Of a stretch of 64,000 nt of DNA, positions 46,082-60,127 are shown piece after piece. Both the position numbers and the translations under genes were made by a program. Numbering within the stretch: the stretch's first letter is position 1; every line of letters begins with the position of its first letter. Origin of the DNA: Lotus japonicus (taxonomy: Eukaryota > Streptophyta > Magnoliopsida > Fabales > Fabaceae); NCBI RefSeq assembly GCF_012489685.1, contig NC_080046.1, positions 45,409,176 to 45,473,175 of the forward strand, given 5' to 3'. The notes below the pieces were generated by a model that was not told where the DNA came from, searched no databases, and worked only from the letters and a program-made list of their open reading frames with translations.

Positions 46082-47003
46082 TTGGATTTGCAACCTCACA
46101 TACTAGATTTTTCACCCCACTTTAAAGTGGGGAAATACGGAAACATCATGTTCCTAATTACTTCGGAATCTCACTTTCCAAAGTACTTAGGAAACTCACT
46201 TTCCTAATTAGTGAAGTTATTTGTTAAGTAGATCAATGATATTTAAGATAAATGATTTAACCCAAAATTTACTTAATGTCGTTTAAATGTAAGAGTATAG
46301 ATTAGATTGTAGTTCAGTTAAATATACTTGTAAGTTTTAGGAGTTGTTAGAAGGAATGTTTTTTTTTAAATTGTCTAAAATATTACAAATGATGTAAAAT
46401 TAACAACCCCTTTTTTTAAGTACTTAGGAAACTTAGTTTCCGAAGTACTTAGGGAACTTAGTTTCCGAAGTACTTAGGGAACTTAGTTTCCAAAGTCATT
46501 GCAACTAGAATTAACACCTCATATTTTTAGTATTTCGGAACTTGACCTCCCGAAGTACTTAAATACGTGAAAATGGATGCATTGCCTGATTGCAATGTGC
46601 CTTGACCTTCCGAAGTACTTAAATACGTGAAAGTGAATGCATTGCCTGATTGCAATGTGCTTCTGGACTTCCCTATCCGAAGTGCTTCGGAACTTGAGAT
46701 CCCTAATGGTTCTGAGTGCAATGTGGCTAAGTTCTTCCATTACTCCTCATTCCACCATCACTCTTCTTCTCCTTCCCTTTGTAACCCTCAATCCTGCTTG
46801 AATTGGATTATTTATGTTATTTTGCTTGTCTTGGATTTTATAACCCTCTCCATTATTGCTTGGTTTTATGATTTGGTTTCACTCACAACTTAGGAATTTA
46901 AGTTTCCGAAGCACTTCGGATGTATAAACTCCGAAAGGGCCCTTATGGCATTTTTTTAAAATGCCTGGGGTGCCAAATCCCCTGGGGTGGCAAATCAAAT
47001 TCC
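46082..47003. mobile_element. ~920-bp non-autonomous element, same family as 38506
   Basis: The left end has 'ttggatttgcaacc' and CACCCCACTTTAAAGTGGGG; the right end has two GGGGTGCCAAA/GGGGTGGCAAA motifs after a T-run, as at 19365 and 38770. Subterminal repeats are of the type 'cttagggaacttagtttccg'. A 60-bp unit is tandemly duplicated at 46543-46662. Short reading frames across it are built from these repeats and are not genes. Confidence 0.65.
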
Positions 47004-48147
47004 CAAGTGATAATGTACAATCTACCCAACGCAAATGTTTTTATGTTCCTTCCACAAACTCATTCTTACTCCCATCATTTCATTTTCTACATAACGCCTT
47101 CACCTCTATCCTTACCCTCCTCCGATGGAACCTTTTAAAGAAGAAGCCACCAACCCACCTCAATCCTAACCCATCAAGTGAATCTCCCACCTCCTCATCC
47201 TCCACCAACCTAACCATTAATTCTTAAACAATCTATTATTTAAGGTCACCTAAAAAAATACACAAAAATAATTGGATTTGAAAAAATAGTTTCCACCACT
47301 AAAAGCAAACAAAGCCGTATTCTTAATTATAATATTATCTTATTATTTTCAATTAAATATGATACTTCTCTTTGACTTAATGAAAAACCTTTATAAAAAG
47401 TTCAAAATTAACCCATGCATAACACAGGTTAGCATCTACTTAGAAATTTCAACCCAAGCATACTTTCACATGAGTATCTTCCCTATGGAAGATCTCACAT
47501 TCATATGAGAAATACAACACTACCCCACAAAGAATCTCCAATATTTCAAAGTATTTAGACTGTCATGAACAATAGTTTAAAATAAATGACAGGAGGTACC
47601 AGGTTTACATCTTTACAGACCACAATTTTGACTCCATAAAACAAGGACTGACAAACATGATAGTTCCATGTTTACCCTTATGTACAAACTATTTTCCAGA
47701 AACTGGAACATTTTTTTGCTTTTTCCATATACACAATAGAGACATCCGCAAAAGGCAACACCAGCCTCAGCAAGGAGAAAAAAATAACAAATCCCAGACA
47801 GAGTCATATCCTGCACAATTTGGCATGCATGCTGCTGCTGCTGTAGAAACTTACCATCCAGCAAAACACACTCCAAGTTATTCCTTTCCGCTGGCAGTAT
47901 AACAATTCTTGTTTCTCTGCACATCATCCACATCTCTGCATTTTATAACATTATTATGAACTATTGACATATCCACAGTCTCTTCCCACTTGATAACTGG
48001 GGTGCTCTTTTTCACTTTTATACAACTTTTTTTTTGTTTTGGTTTTTTTGATGAATTGGTTTTGTACACCTTAAGATTGCCTATGCACTAGTTAGCACTC
48101 CTAGCCCCATTTATTACGGCTAGGAACAATATATCTCTAACAAATGG
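47004..48147 (-). other. Downstream of the MEI2-like gene, including its 3' UTR
   Basis: The 3' UTR of the minus-strand MEI2-like gene should lie here, probably within 47600-48147. No poly-A signal is chosen. The remainder, 47004-47600, shows no gene. Confidence 0.4.
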
Positions 48148-51100
48148 TTAATCTTTCTCTAGCTTCTCATCCAAATTGCCCTTTGGGCTCTCCAACAAAT
48201 CACCTGTGTACGACCCATCCGGTTGACGAATGCAGATATTCAAATTGCTGGACAGAAGATGTTCCTAAATGGAAATCAGAGAAAATGAAATGTTAAAGGA
48301 ACTAATTTGATAAATTACTGTAGCATTTACTTAAAAGGTACAGTCAAAGAAATTAGCAGTTTCATGTTGCAATTGAAAAACTGAAAGCTTATATGTGATC
48401 TCAAAATCAAGCAATCTTCAAAAGCAACTTCGAAAATATTTAACCAACTTAATTTGAGTTCTACATATGAATAAACTGAATGCTCAGGTCTTCCAACCCT
48501 TGAGAATAGGAACTTTTAGGAAGTGTAATCAATTATTAGTACAATACTAGAATTTTTATACTACAGTTCTTTGTAACTAAATGTTAAAGGAGAAACTGTA
48601 ACAATGTCTCACGCCAGAAATCTTGTAATTGTGAGCAACTGAATCAAATATTACCTGGTCACCAGTACCTTGGCCCTCTGAATGAAAGAGAATAGGTCGG
48701 CACCGCTTGTCCTCATTCATTAAGCTTGAGTTCTGAAAATGCATCACAAGCGCAGCCTTTCCTTGTATCCGTGCATATGCTAGCGAAGCAACTTTTTCAC
48801 TATTAAATTTCTCCCATTTCTTCCCATTAAATGCCTAGACAAGTTTCCATTATAGACTAGTTAAAATTAAGTATACAACACACTTCTCCTTACCTGACAA
48901 GTTTAATGCTAGCAAATCACCAGAAACTATCATAGAACATACTTTCTAGCACCTTCAAGTCATATATAGAAGCCAAAATATATCAGAATAATCTATCATG
49001 ATGATACAGCGTCAACATTTAGGAACTCCTCACATCACAGACTATGCAAATGAGAATTTAAATATAGTAACAGAAAACCATGACATCAGACAATATAAAT
49101 GGATAGAATTTAAACCTTAAAGAAGGGGACGATGTGTGAAGGAGACACCATATTGATGAAAGCATAACCCACATTACACTTGTTCTGCAAGCAAAAACAG
49201 GCATTAAGAAATAACTCATCCATGCAGCAGAAATCTTTCAACATTGATTAAAAAGATATATAGAATGCTTTATTTATGCCTTAAAGTCAATTGGCAAGTA
49301 GACGAAGTCATAAGTCCCGCAGTGATTCTCATCAATAGCAGCAAGCAGCATCTTTGAAGTGTACCTTAAAAGCAAACAAAACAGGCAAAAGTCATCAAGA
49401 AATTCATCAGTTAACATCCTAATCAAATTGCCAAGATATAGATCACTTCACAAGGATAGTTGTTTAGTTGTTCATACTTGTTAGGAATGTTTTTAATCAT
49501 TAAAGTAGTCCTTGTATCTTCACCGCTGATGATTTTTTCTAGATCAAGCTGATACAGCTTCTTACTATCCATTTGATTCCCATTATTGTCAGGACGTCTA
49601 CTTCGTGCACGTTCAGCCAACCCCTCAATAGTAGTTGCTCCTGGTCCAGTATAGGAACCATTCCCAAGGAACAATGAACCATGCCTAGGCAGTGGTGACA
49701 TCATTCGGAAATTAGGTGAAATAATTTCAGTATTAGTTCCTGAAAGGCCAACACTAACTCCAACAGATGCACGAGCACCCATGTTCACCATAAAATTCCC
49801 ATCACCGTGGTTTAAATTCCCAAAACCAACGGGGCTCATGAGAGAAGCATCAGGTGACTCCGGGAAGTAGCTAAAATGCCTATCAAGAGGAAGGCCAGAT
49901 GGAGCAGACCCTACCTGATGATGTTGCTGGGAGCCAAGAAAAGGACTGTGATGACTAGTATATGGGAATCCCTGCCTTCGGTCACTAGATGTAAATGGAT
50001 GTCCCAGAGAAGAAGAAGACCAGGCAGATGTCTTTGGATGCTCCGAATACGGAGTCGGGCTTCCCCAAAGAAATTGAGGACCAGACAGTGTTCCAATACT
50101 TGATGAACTTGAATGTGATTCACCAAACGTAGATGTAGGTCTAGGAGTTGCATTTACTTTTTGCTCGGGAAATGACATAGAATGCTGAAAAGCTGCTCCT
50201 AGTGTTGATCCAGAGTTAGCGAACAACTGATGTGTAACCCTTCGAGGGTCCTTCCCAATGGGTGCAACCTTGGTAGGGCTTGATGTATGTGGGGAAAGAA
50301 GAGCAGCCAATCCTGACAAATGGTTGGTACTCATAGGGCTTGCATGACCCAAACCAGGAGACTTGCTAAAAGAGCCTAATGGATTAGGTTCAATTGGACT
50401 ACCAAAATGTGCCCAGTTACCTGAAAAAAGAAAAAATTGCCCAAATCTTAAGATTGTAACTTAAGGTATCATTCAACAATGATATAAAATAAGAATGAAG
50501 ATTGGATTAAAAATATTTACCAGGAGGAGAATTGGCCAGAGGTGAACCTACTTGATGCCTAAAAGTGCGAGTTTCATCTTGTTCCAGTTCTTGACTCAGT
50601 TGTTGCATCAAGCTAACAATAGAAAATACAGCACAATCTTTATATATTTAATTATGTAGACAATAGCATTGTAATATGTATGAGGTTTCCTAAATCATAG
50701 TAAAGAAAAATAATGCTAAAATGAGAAAAACAAAAACACAAACAAGATATAGAAAGATCAAAATGTCAGTAGTCGACATGAATGCAAAGATAAACTCATA
50801 AAAGTAATCGGTAAATAATAATTATATGCATTCTGTGCACAACTACTAAAAGGAGGAGCCATGACATGAAGCAATGGTTTCTCCAAAAGTTGGGGTGGGG
50901 TGCACAGAACCTACTTCATCCAGCCAGTGCATTACATTTCAATACATTTAAGCAACACTATGAATGGAGTCATGCCTGTAATAATGCTATTTCTTAACAT
51001 TTATTTTTTTCTACACCCCCATTTTATATTTGTATAGATTCAGAAGCATACAGACTGCCTACGGTAGTAGCTAATTAGTGTTACTCCAGCGTCAACTATA

Positions 51101-53797
51101 ACATCTCAATATATTACTGCATTTTAGCATGCAGATGAAATGAAAATGGTATGAGAGATGAAAGTCATAAGAGATTGGATGACAGGACAAAATTTGGAAG
51201 ATTCCTTTAGATCCTAATAAAGTGATGCAAGCTTATCTCAGAAGTTAATTTAAAATTTTATGGTTAATAAAAACCTCATTACTAACTTGAACTTTCCGAA
51301 ACCAACCAGATTTCTTTTCGTCATGAAAGCAACTAAAATTAACTTATTTATGAGCAACTTGCATTCAACAAACTCGATATCTGGTCTAGGGATAAATATT
51401 AATATAATAGATATTCATGAGTGTACATCTATTGATAAAACTTCCATGTATGCGATACATTTCTATCGTGCATGAAAGAATTAAGAAACCAGGTCAACGA
51501 AGAAAATAAATTTTTATCGGAAAAATGACCATACCATCCAAACCAATATAAAACCCAACTTACTTTCTACGTGCTCCACCAGGGCGACTGGGTTCAAGTT
51601 TTATGCGTTTCCCGGCAATGTCACTTCGATTTAATGCTTTAAGAGCTGCCTCTGCTGCTCTAACATCATAAAACTCAATAAATTTGTGGTGCCTCTTATG
51701 TGGTGTTTCCCTGATCTGCAATTTTAATGCAAAATTTAGAATTACTTCAAGCATTAGATGAAAATTAGGCGAAGACCAAAGAAAATACATTAGAGATGAA
51801 TAGATAAGCATAAATTACCTCCTTGACCTCACCATAAGCCCCAAATATTTGACGAAGGTCATCATTTGATACTGATGGATCCAAATTGAACACTACAAGG
51901 GTTCCTTGGTTTATATCTTTTTCCGAGGGGTTATCCTGGAACCAGCAGAACAAAGATCAATAACACAAAGGCAATACCAATCATAATAAGACAAACATTA
52001 GGTATTGCCAGAAAATCAAACCTTGGGAATTGAAAAATGAATATCAAGTTTTCTTCGTCTCAAAGGTTTGTTTTGTAAAGCGCGCATTGCAGTACGAGCA
52101 GCTCGAATGTCATAGTAAGATATCATCACAAAGCCCCTATGCTTGCATGCTGTGTACAACGTTCTGATATCCCCATATTGCTGTCAAATGAGCATGAAGG
52201 AATCAATAATAAGAATGACAAAATAAAGGGAGAAAAACAAGAACTTTTCAAGTGTTAGCCAAATAAGAAATGCATATCCAAAACAAACTATTTAAGCTCC
52301 GACTAGAATTTGTTCATGCCAACTGTACTAGACACAAGCTCAGAGTCACTAAATTAGAAAAAATTAGTGCAGCTCAGGGATTTCCAACTAAACTAATCTA
52401 TTTTTCGGACAAGTAGAACTTTAGAGGTAGGAGACGAGGGAGAGAGGGAGCACTTGAAGTCTAAAGGGGACAACTGAGTCCCAGCAGGATTGATCAGGGA
52501 AAAACTGTAAGTCAAGTCTCCTGTTACTAACTTGCCAAGACCAGATAGCATGGTCCTTTGTATGTTCACAACGTTATATTTCACTCTATTCTATTTCATT
52601 CTGCAATAGCCATGTATGTATTGGTTCGATCTTTATCAGTAAGAGAATATGTGATAAAGGGCAGTATCCTCCAGTTCCTAACTAGAAATTGCAGGATAGG
52701 TAATAATTTATCTTGACAGAGACATTTCTACTAATAATAGTTGGGATTTGGAAGGTACAATATCCCAAGCAATTTTCCAGTCAAAGACGAAACCACAACT
52801 CATCATCCATAATTTCCTGATTCTAAAATGCAAATATCAATAGACTTCAAGGCATTATAATAAGTATCACAAAATAGAAATGGATGAATTACTACATTAG
52901 AGGTATCACAAGTAGGCTGATGGCCAAATGTACAATACCTCAATTAGTGAGTTTCCATAGATTTAGTTTAGTAACAAAAGAAGCAAAAGCATGATTACCA
53001 TAACTAATTAAATACTCTTTAAAGATAAATATATTACTGTTGAAGCATCAGGCTAATGTACAGTACCTCAAATAGTATTCTTAGTTCAGAGTCCTCAACA
53101 TTACTGTTGATGTTTCGAACAAATAGTGTCCTTGACGGATGCTCTCCATAAGGATGCTCCCCGGCCACCGCTCCCATCCCATTCGGGATTGCATACTGTG
53201 CAATACCACTCGAAGCAAGTCCATCTGATATGCTTATCTTTGACAGACCAATACTAAGGCTGTCTTGTGGTTCAAAGTCCATTTCAAATCCCCCACCATT
53301 GGCAAACAGATCATTTTCATCCAAATCCTCCAATTGAATGGGTAACCTAGTAAGGTCAAAATCATCCATTATCCCAGCTAAAAGCTCATCTTCATCATCC
53401 GGAAGCAGGTTTCCAATTGCATTGGTTTCCATATCATCAAAAGGACCTTGCCCCTCTTCCTCTTTGTGATCTTTATCTAATGTCAGCAAGCTATCATCAA
53501 CAGGTCGACCATAATCTTCAGAGTCAGTCGAATTCACTACTGCAGATCAACAACAAAAAGGAAAAAGACTCAATATTCAATAATCTAATACTTGCTGATT
53601 CTAATATGTTCTATCAGTAACATCATCTCAAGCTTACATTTTCCATGCGGAAGAACAGGCAGTGAACTGGAAAACAAGCTAACATCACTTGAATCATGCA
53701 ATACATTAGCTGTATGTGGTATTCCCCATGCACTGCTTCCAACTTTTATTGGACCATGAGCTGGCAGAGAGTCCCCAGGAAGTTTGTCCATATTCAT
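48148..53797 (-). CDS. MEI2-like RNA-binding protein, three RRMs, 848 aa
   Basis: Minus-strand coding exons 53797-53638, 53539-53067, 52180-52022, 51935-51819, 51715-51564, 50612-50521, 50420-49478, 49364-49280, 49184-49116, 48834-48655 and 48264-48148 join in phase to one 848-residue frame starting MNMDKLPGDSL. RRM1 spans about 187-264 (RTLFVRNINSNVEDSELRIL, RGFVMISYYD). RRM2 spans about 275-350 (GTLVVFNLDPSVSNDDL, HHKFIEFYDV). The long serine/glycine-rich middle precedes the C-terminal Mei2-type RRM3 (TLMIKNIPNK, GYAFINMVSP, CRPILFHSEG). RRM3 is diagnostic of Mei2, which in yeast binds RNA to drive meiosis; plant MEI2-like (AML) proteins act in meiosis and meristem growth. One intron begins GC (AAG|GCATAA at 49280) and ends AG; the others are GT-AG. 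I do not assign an AML number. Confidence 0.95.
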
Positions 53798-54960
53798 TTA
53801 CTTTCTACTGATAATGTGAAATTCAAAAAAAAAAAAAGGGGTCAGATTCATTGATATCAGTTACTCTAACAGATACAATCAAATAAAGGTACGTCACAGT
53901 TTTCTGTCTATGTCTCTCTCTCTCTGTCTCTAGAGAGTTCAGTGCAAAATGAGATCAGCAGTTTTTGAAACACATTACATAGAAGGAATTGTTATTAGCT
54001 AAGAAAGATTTCCCTTGATTGAATCCAGTTTTCCCTTATAATTTAATTGATCAAACATTATTCCCCTTTCTATTGCAACCATTTCAATCAAGCTAGGGAA
54101 TAAAACTGAATTGGAAAATTAAAGCTTGGACTTAAGCAGAATCCAAACCGGTTGCCTATACTTCGTTCCACAAAAGCACATTCGGATCATCGAAAAATCA
54201 TTAAGATTTAATAGAACAGTCAGCACCCTAAGCATTTCCCAGCTGACACAGTAACAGAGTCAACTGATATCCAGACCCAAACTATGCAGTAAAATTTCTT
54301 AAAAAATCATCAGCACAGTAGCAATTAACAGCACAGACCTAAATATTATGGAATATAAATTGCAGAGATTAAACAAATCAAAACCTAAAAATAAAATTAA
54401 AAATTAAAAAACACTCAGCAGAAGCTGAAGCATTTCACAACTGGGTATGCAAGACTACAGAGTCCACTTAAGGTCCAAACCAAAAATCACCAGAAAATTC
54501 AAACAACTTCACCAAAACCCAGAAATAAAAATTAAAAATAAAAAAATCAGTCTCAGATTATCCACCATCACCAAGCCCCAACCCACAGAGCAAGTTCCAT
54601 TCATCACCAGCTCAACCTCATGCATCAAAACAGCGATGACCCAGTTGCCAGAAAACCCGATCAAGCACAAAAAGACTAAAATTTCGAAGAAAAAAACAAA
54701 ACTTAAACCCTTTCCAGTTTCCAACACTAGAAAAACAAAAATTCAAAGAAATTCATAAATAAACCAAAAGCAACAAGAGTGAGAGTAGAAGAAGCAGAAA
54801 AAAGAGAGGAACAAGAGCAAGAGCAAGAGCAGCATCACCTTGACAGAGGAGAAGGGAAAAACTCAGGTGGGGTTAGAGGGGATTCATGGAGGATTGTTAT
54901 GGAAGGGGGTTGTTGAAGAAATTGAGTTGATCACGGAAGTTGAGAAGGGAAGAAGGGAAG
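53798..54960 (-). promoter_or_regulatory. 5' leader, leader intron and likely promoter of the MEI2-like gene
   Basis: The coding exon is preceded by 'attatcag|tagaaagtaa' at 53807-53810, a splice acceptor. A matching donor (ctgtcaag|gtgatg) lies at 54838/54839, giving an intron of about 1 kb and a non-coding first exon from about 54839 to 54960. The exon is rich in CT on the minus strand, common in plant leaders. The transcription start is not visible. Confidence 0.5.
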
Positions 54961-57216
54961 AGAAAAAAGAGTTTCCGTAGAAGCAGAGAAATTTCTTCCT
55001 TCTACTCTTCTACTTCCTCCTCTGTCGCCGGGAAACCAGAGAGTAAAAGTGAGAGAAATTTTCCCGGAAAATCAGTCAGAAAAAGAAAAACACAGAGGAA
55101 AATGATTGGAGGGAAGAAAGACAAAGCACATGAAAATTAATACATTATTATTATTATTATTTATTCATATTATATATTATATAATGTCAGAGAAAATAAT
55201 AGGCGGAGCGGCTTGTTAAGAGAGGGGTTCACTCACCTACGTCTAGTCTTATGATTTCTTATACGTCTTTTGTTGAGTTCGAGATTTTCGTGTTGAAGAT
55301 TCCTTTGTGGTTCCTTAGTTTTGCTCGGCTTTTTTGTTAGTTTTTCGAATTGTAAAAGATTTAATATAATTATAAATATCTTTTTGTGAATTTTTTTTAT
55401 TGAAAAATGGGATCAAAATTTAATTATTATTATTTTTTGGTCTGTTTTCTTCTCACATTCTGCTATATTTGAATTGTACTTGGAGTCCGTTGACACGAGT
55501 GCTCCACATTCAACACTCGTCGAGTTCTCAAGCTTAAAATTTTATATTATCCAAAAATAAAAGTATTGATTATATACATAATTGGAAACTGGGATTGATA
55601 GTGTTTGGAATATTGGGAAATGAGTTTATTTATTGTTTTTTAGATTTTTTTTTCCACTTTTTAGTTTGTCTTGGATTTTATGTCAGAAATTGTTCAACGG
55701 CTAATCTTTCTTGATGCTCTGAAAATTTGTAAAGCAATAATGTTTGCGCGTGAAAATGGAATTAAAATATTAAGATGCTCTCTTAGATTCTTTATTCAAT
55801 TCTTCATAACTATTAGTTTTTGTGTACGGAAAACTTCATAGTTATTATAGAAGTAATTTGGAGTATGGGTTGAGTAACTCATATGGTTTAAGTGTTTCTT
55901 TTGAATGAACTCAATTCAATTCATTCCCTCTTAATAAGTCATTACATCTTAAGTAAAGATACTTCATGTGTACTTAAATAAGTCTTTATTTAGTAAAGCA
56001 ACAAAAAGAATTAACTTTTTCAGTTTGTGATATGGTATTAGTCTCTTTTTATCCTAATGGATCTAAATGATCACGTGATTAAATATCATTCTGGTCGATT
56101 CAAATAATTACATGAATAGTGTCAGTCTAGTATGTTGGCCAAGACAACCAAATACATAATTACAATCAATATCATAACATGACTTTCATTCTTCTAACTA
56201 AGTAACTAATTACTAAGTTAAGTTGTTAGAATTATCACAAACTAACTCAACCAAGGTTAACTGTAATGCCACCCTTGGAAACAAATAATTTCCTACACAG
56301 TTGATCACACTACGAGTATTAGCAAACAACCAATTATCCAAAAAAGTTTAAGTTGTTGAGTAAAAGTCATATGAAAGATTTTACTTTATTATTTTTAACA
56401 TGTATAAAAGGTTTATTTCGCACTTTGTGTAACTCTGACTTTTTAACTCATATGCTCTCTTTTTTCTTAGACTTTGTGGTTATTTATCTCTAACCTTGAG
56501 CTGACTTGAGCGTTGTAGCGTCTTTTGCATGTACCTACGTCGTTAGTGCTCTACTATGGTCACAACTATGTGCATTCATGAGTCATTTGAAGCTTGGAGG
56601 TCGAGAGAAGCTCTAACCCTAATTTTCTAACAATCATATTTTCAAGAAAGACTATAAATGGCTCTTGGAGAAAGATTGATGACTAGTTCTATTATTTCAT
56701 ACTCACACGAGTTATTGCCCGCTTACGTCTTTTCACACTTTCATTGTAGTGCTCTTAGTGTCTACTTGCAATTTAAACACTTAGCACAAATACAAAAGAA
56801 TTTTGAGCTTACAATTTCTACTATCATCTTCGAAGAGAATTCAAAGTAGAGAACACTCACACTCTTTTTCAAAGTTTGGAAGCCTAAAGAAGCTTGGAAG
56901 AACAAATGTTTGTGGATGGAGAAGTTTTTTAGAATACTTGTAATATGAGAAGTCATGTAGAATACTTGTTTAACAATACTGGATAATCTTGGTAGGAGAT
57001 TAAGGTCTGGGCGTAACCCATGAGTTTAGAGTGGACTAAGATAAAATTTCTTGCAGGTTTTTCTTATCTCTTATATCTTTGTTATTTACTCTTGATATAT
57101 TTTTGCAGCTACTAACAAAGGGGTTTTCAAGAAAAGGATTTTCAACAAAATGCTTTAAGTTTGATATTTTAACTTGGAAAATTTTTCAAACACAATTCAA
57201 CTCCCTTCTTGTGTTA
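54961..57216. other. Intergenic with an LTR-like tract, no gene
   Basis: AT-rich. Near 57170-57216 'aattcaactcccttcttgtg' is a phrase typical of copia LTR ends, and about 56225 ('tgttagaattatcac') could be its start. Neither boundary is firm. No coding region. Confidence 0.4.
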
Positions 57217-58200
57217 CTTTGTTGCATTTCAAAAGTCATCCAAAGATAGAGTTGTGTGTAGATGAAACATGCCATACCGAGCACTTGGATGCTTTTCATT
57301 ACATCCATGTCCTTTATTGGACCTAACTCTGGTCTATACAACATTCCCTTTAACTTGGTGCATGTCGGCCTATGAAGGGAGGACCTTGGATTATATTGCT
57401 CATGGAGAGTTTGTCGGCAAGCATGCACCACTTTGAGAAAAGGCACATTGCGTTAGTTTCAATCGCTTCCACTACAAGCAAATGCTTACCTATAAAACTT
57501 TGCCGATGACCTAAATACCATTGCAAAACCTCACTATTACTGACTGACAGACCGTCGTTAGCATGCTTTAAAAATAATTTTTTTGTACTTGATAGCTTCG
57601 ATTGTCAGTAATTTAGCGGCAAGTAGTTTTTGCGATATAAGTTAGTGTTAAATTACTGACGAAGTAGTGAGTTCTATATAAAAATGACGGCCCAATTATT
57701 ATTGACAGTCGAGGCATGGTAACTTGGTACGTTCTAATTGGGGTTTTGAAAATGGAACTGATTTTTAAGCATGAAAAAACAAAAATTTGGAGTAATAAGC
57801 ACTTTTCTTCCGGCTAAAAACTTAGTTTTAATTTCATCCTTAAAAGTTCTAACTTTAAAGAGTTTATATGTACCAAATTCTCTGTTTATTTGATTTCTGA
57901 TTATTTATTTTTTTCAATATATTGCCACTCTATTGTATGCATCATTAGTTTTTTTAAATTTTTTGGTCAATAACAGCCCCATTTGTGGAATGACCAATTT
58001 TGATGCTCAGCAGTCCACATAGTAATTTTTCTTTTGGACGAGATCGATGTAGTAAATAAAACAAAGTGCAGCCCATAAACACTGGCAGCGTTAGGCCCAT
58101 CAAATTAAGGTTAGGCTATTTTGTAACCCAATTTTGTATGTAGAAATTGTAACCCAAGTAGGCTCTTTGATGGTAAGCCAAGGTCCAAAGATATGATCAT
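57217..58200. other. Intergenic, no gene seen
   Basis: Contains CACTACAAG at 57468 and 'ttactgac' repeats that recall CACTA element ends, but no matching opposite end was found. Confidence 0.35.
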
Positions 58201-58412
58201 GACATAAGCGCTTATTCATACGTTATTTTAATTTTTTTATTAAAATAAATTGAAAATAAGCTATATATAAGCATACGTTCTTTTTCATAAGCTATCATAA
58301 GTAGCTTATGAAAATAAGCTCAAAACAGCTTGTCATAAGTTGTTTGTATAAGCTCTCTTAAACACTCGCACAAGCGTTTATATTATCAGATAAGCTCTCC
58401 CAAACGGACCAT
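58201..58412. mobile_element. MITE-like tract, ..CTCCCAAACGGACC end
   Basis: Repeated 'cataagc' and 'aagctcat' motifs in both orientations, with a right edge 'ataagctctcccaaacggac'. This is a common form of plant MITE with GGTCCGTTTGG ends. The left end is degraded ('aaggtccaaaga' near 58181). Confidence 0.5.
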
Positions 58413-58512
58413 AATCAGCTCATATCGCCCTTTTAAAAATTTCTTGAGCTTATTTGTTATTTTTGTTTTACCTTGACCAGCTATGTATTAATTACTATTA
58501 GAATTTCGACTT

Positions 58513-58857
58513 CTAACTCAACCAAAAAACTAGCTCAAGAATTAAGGGTTATTATACTTTTATAAGGCTGTCTATGTCATATTTCTAGTCAATGTAAGAC
58601 TTCTAACACACTCCCTCAAGCCTAACACTGGACATCTGGAACGTGAAATTTGCAAGGACTGTACATCTGTGGGGTGACCCAAATATGAGAGGTCTCCACC
58701 AATAAATAGATCTAAGATATAGGCTTTGACACTATATTATAATTTGGGAGGCCTAACTCGACCGAAAAGTTAGCTCAATAGTTAAGGGTTAAGCTACTCC
58801 TTATAAATGACATCTATGTTATATTTCTAGCTAGGCAATGTGAGACTTCTAATAATT
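58513..58857. repeat. Pair of ~105-bp direct repeats
   Basis: 58513-58613 and 58750-58857 share 'taagggtta', 'tctatgt.atatttctag' and 'aatgt.agacttctaa', separated by about 140 unique bases. The arrangement could be a very small LTR-type (TRIM-like) element, but primer-binding and polypurine sites are not evident. Confidence 0.5.
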
Positions 58858-60087
58858 ACTGCAAAAAAACACATACTAAAAGTGATTGACTCGAGTGGTA
58901 CATATTTAGTTTTCTTTCAGTAAAGTGTTACGTTTCAGAGCCTATATTAGAATACTCGTTAGAAAATAACACATCTTGATGTACTTTTTGTTCAAGCAGC
59001 AAATACAGTGTTAAAGGAGAAGAAGACGAAATGATGCCCTACCTTCGAATTTAAAGACTCTTGCCCAAGGGAAAATGTGTCATTGTGTCATTTTCCCCAA
59101 ACATGGGAAAACACTACCTTTTGCACGCCGTGTTTCATCATTACTCAACTTTTTGGTAAATACATAAAATCAGGTTGCACTAATCGAAAAGACGCATGCA
59201 ACCGTCACACCGGCAGCGATATCATTCCACAATTCATTCGAAGGACCTCAAATGACACATCCATCTGAATATACATATGTCCTCAGACAAATCGAACATT
59301 CCATGCCAATCTCAGGCACTTGCCTCTAGGATCAAGAGAATACCGAATATAATGAAGCATATCATACATACCATCAAACTAATTGTCTCAAACAAAAATG
59401 ATTATCTCAAAACTTGGCAGTCCAAGCATCATCGCCCTTTAAATACTCAAAACTGGGTAATTGTTAATTTGTTATGGAATACTATTATAAGCCCAACACA
59501 TTGGCCCAATTAGAAGATTTTGTTCGCAACTAGCCAACTAAGATGATAAGGAATACTAAATTACTAATCAAGATAATATATAATATTACTATATATATTG
59601 TTATAAGATAATATCATGTTTTCCATGCATGATCCTCAGCTCTCAAGGTGTACAACAACCCTACGTGTTTATAAGTAAAAGCGGATCATCTCTCATGTGC
59701 ACACTATTTCTATTCTAAATGTAATTTTCTTTCAGTCTTACTGACTTGAGCGTCAAATTGTCTTGCATATACCTACTATAAGAAGGATATCATGCATTAT
59801 TGAAGAGCTAGCATCAATCCCGCCACCAGCAGGATACAAAGCGGTTGGCCCCTTGATCAAATTCACCATTGAAGTTCAATATTTCTGCGCACGAGCAAGT
59901 ACCAACACCAATGAAATTGTACCTTCATCAAAATTAAAATTTATTGATGATAAATATAAATAAAATGTTCTTTTTTTTATGTTTTAGAAAGATTTGAAAT
60001 CAAAGAGAGCTAAAATTAATGTATAATATATATGGTATGGAGATCGAATCTCCAAACTTATTGGATCAAGGTATATGTATATATATT
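58858..60087. other. Intergenic, no gene seen
   Basis: Short open frames only, with no recognisable domain or splice structure. Confidence 0.4.
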
Positions 60088-60127
60088 GAGCTTGAGCTTG
60101 AGCTTGAGCTTGAGCTTGAGCTTGAGC
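60088..60127. repeat. (GAGCTT)n hexanucleotide repeat
   Basis: About 6.5 perfect units of gagctt. Not in a credible coding frame. Confidence 0.9.

Noticed and set aside
47613..48069. Small frames on both strands downstream of the MEI2-like gene
   Set aside because: They lie in the probable 3' UTR and show no domain.
57468..57720. CACTACAAG start and repeated ttactgac motifs suggesting a CACTA element
   Set aside because: No inverted partner end, no transposase and no 3-bp duplication could be found.
58513..58857. Direct-repeat pair as a complete TRIM retrotransposon
   Set aside because: No primer-binding site, polypurine tract or target duplication could be identified, so it is only reported as a repeat pair.
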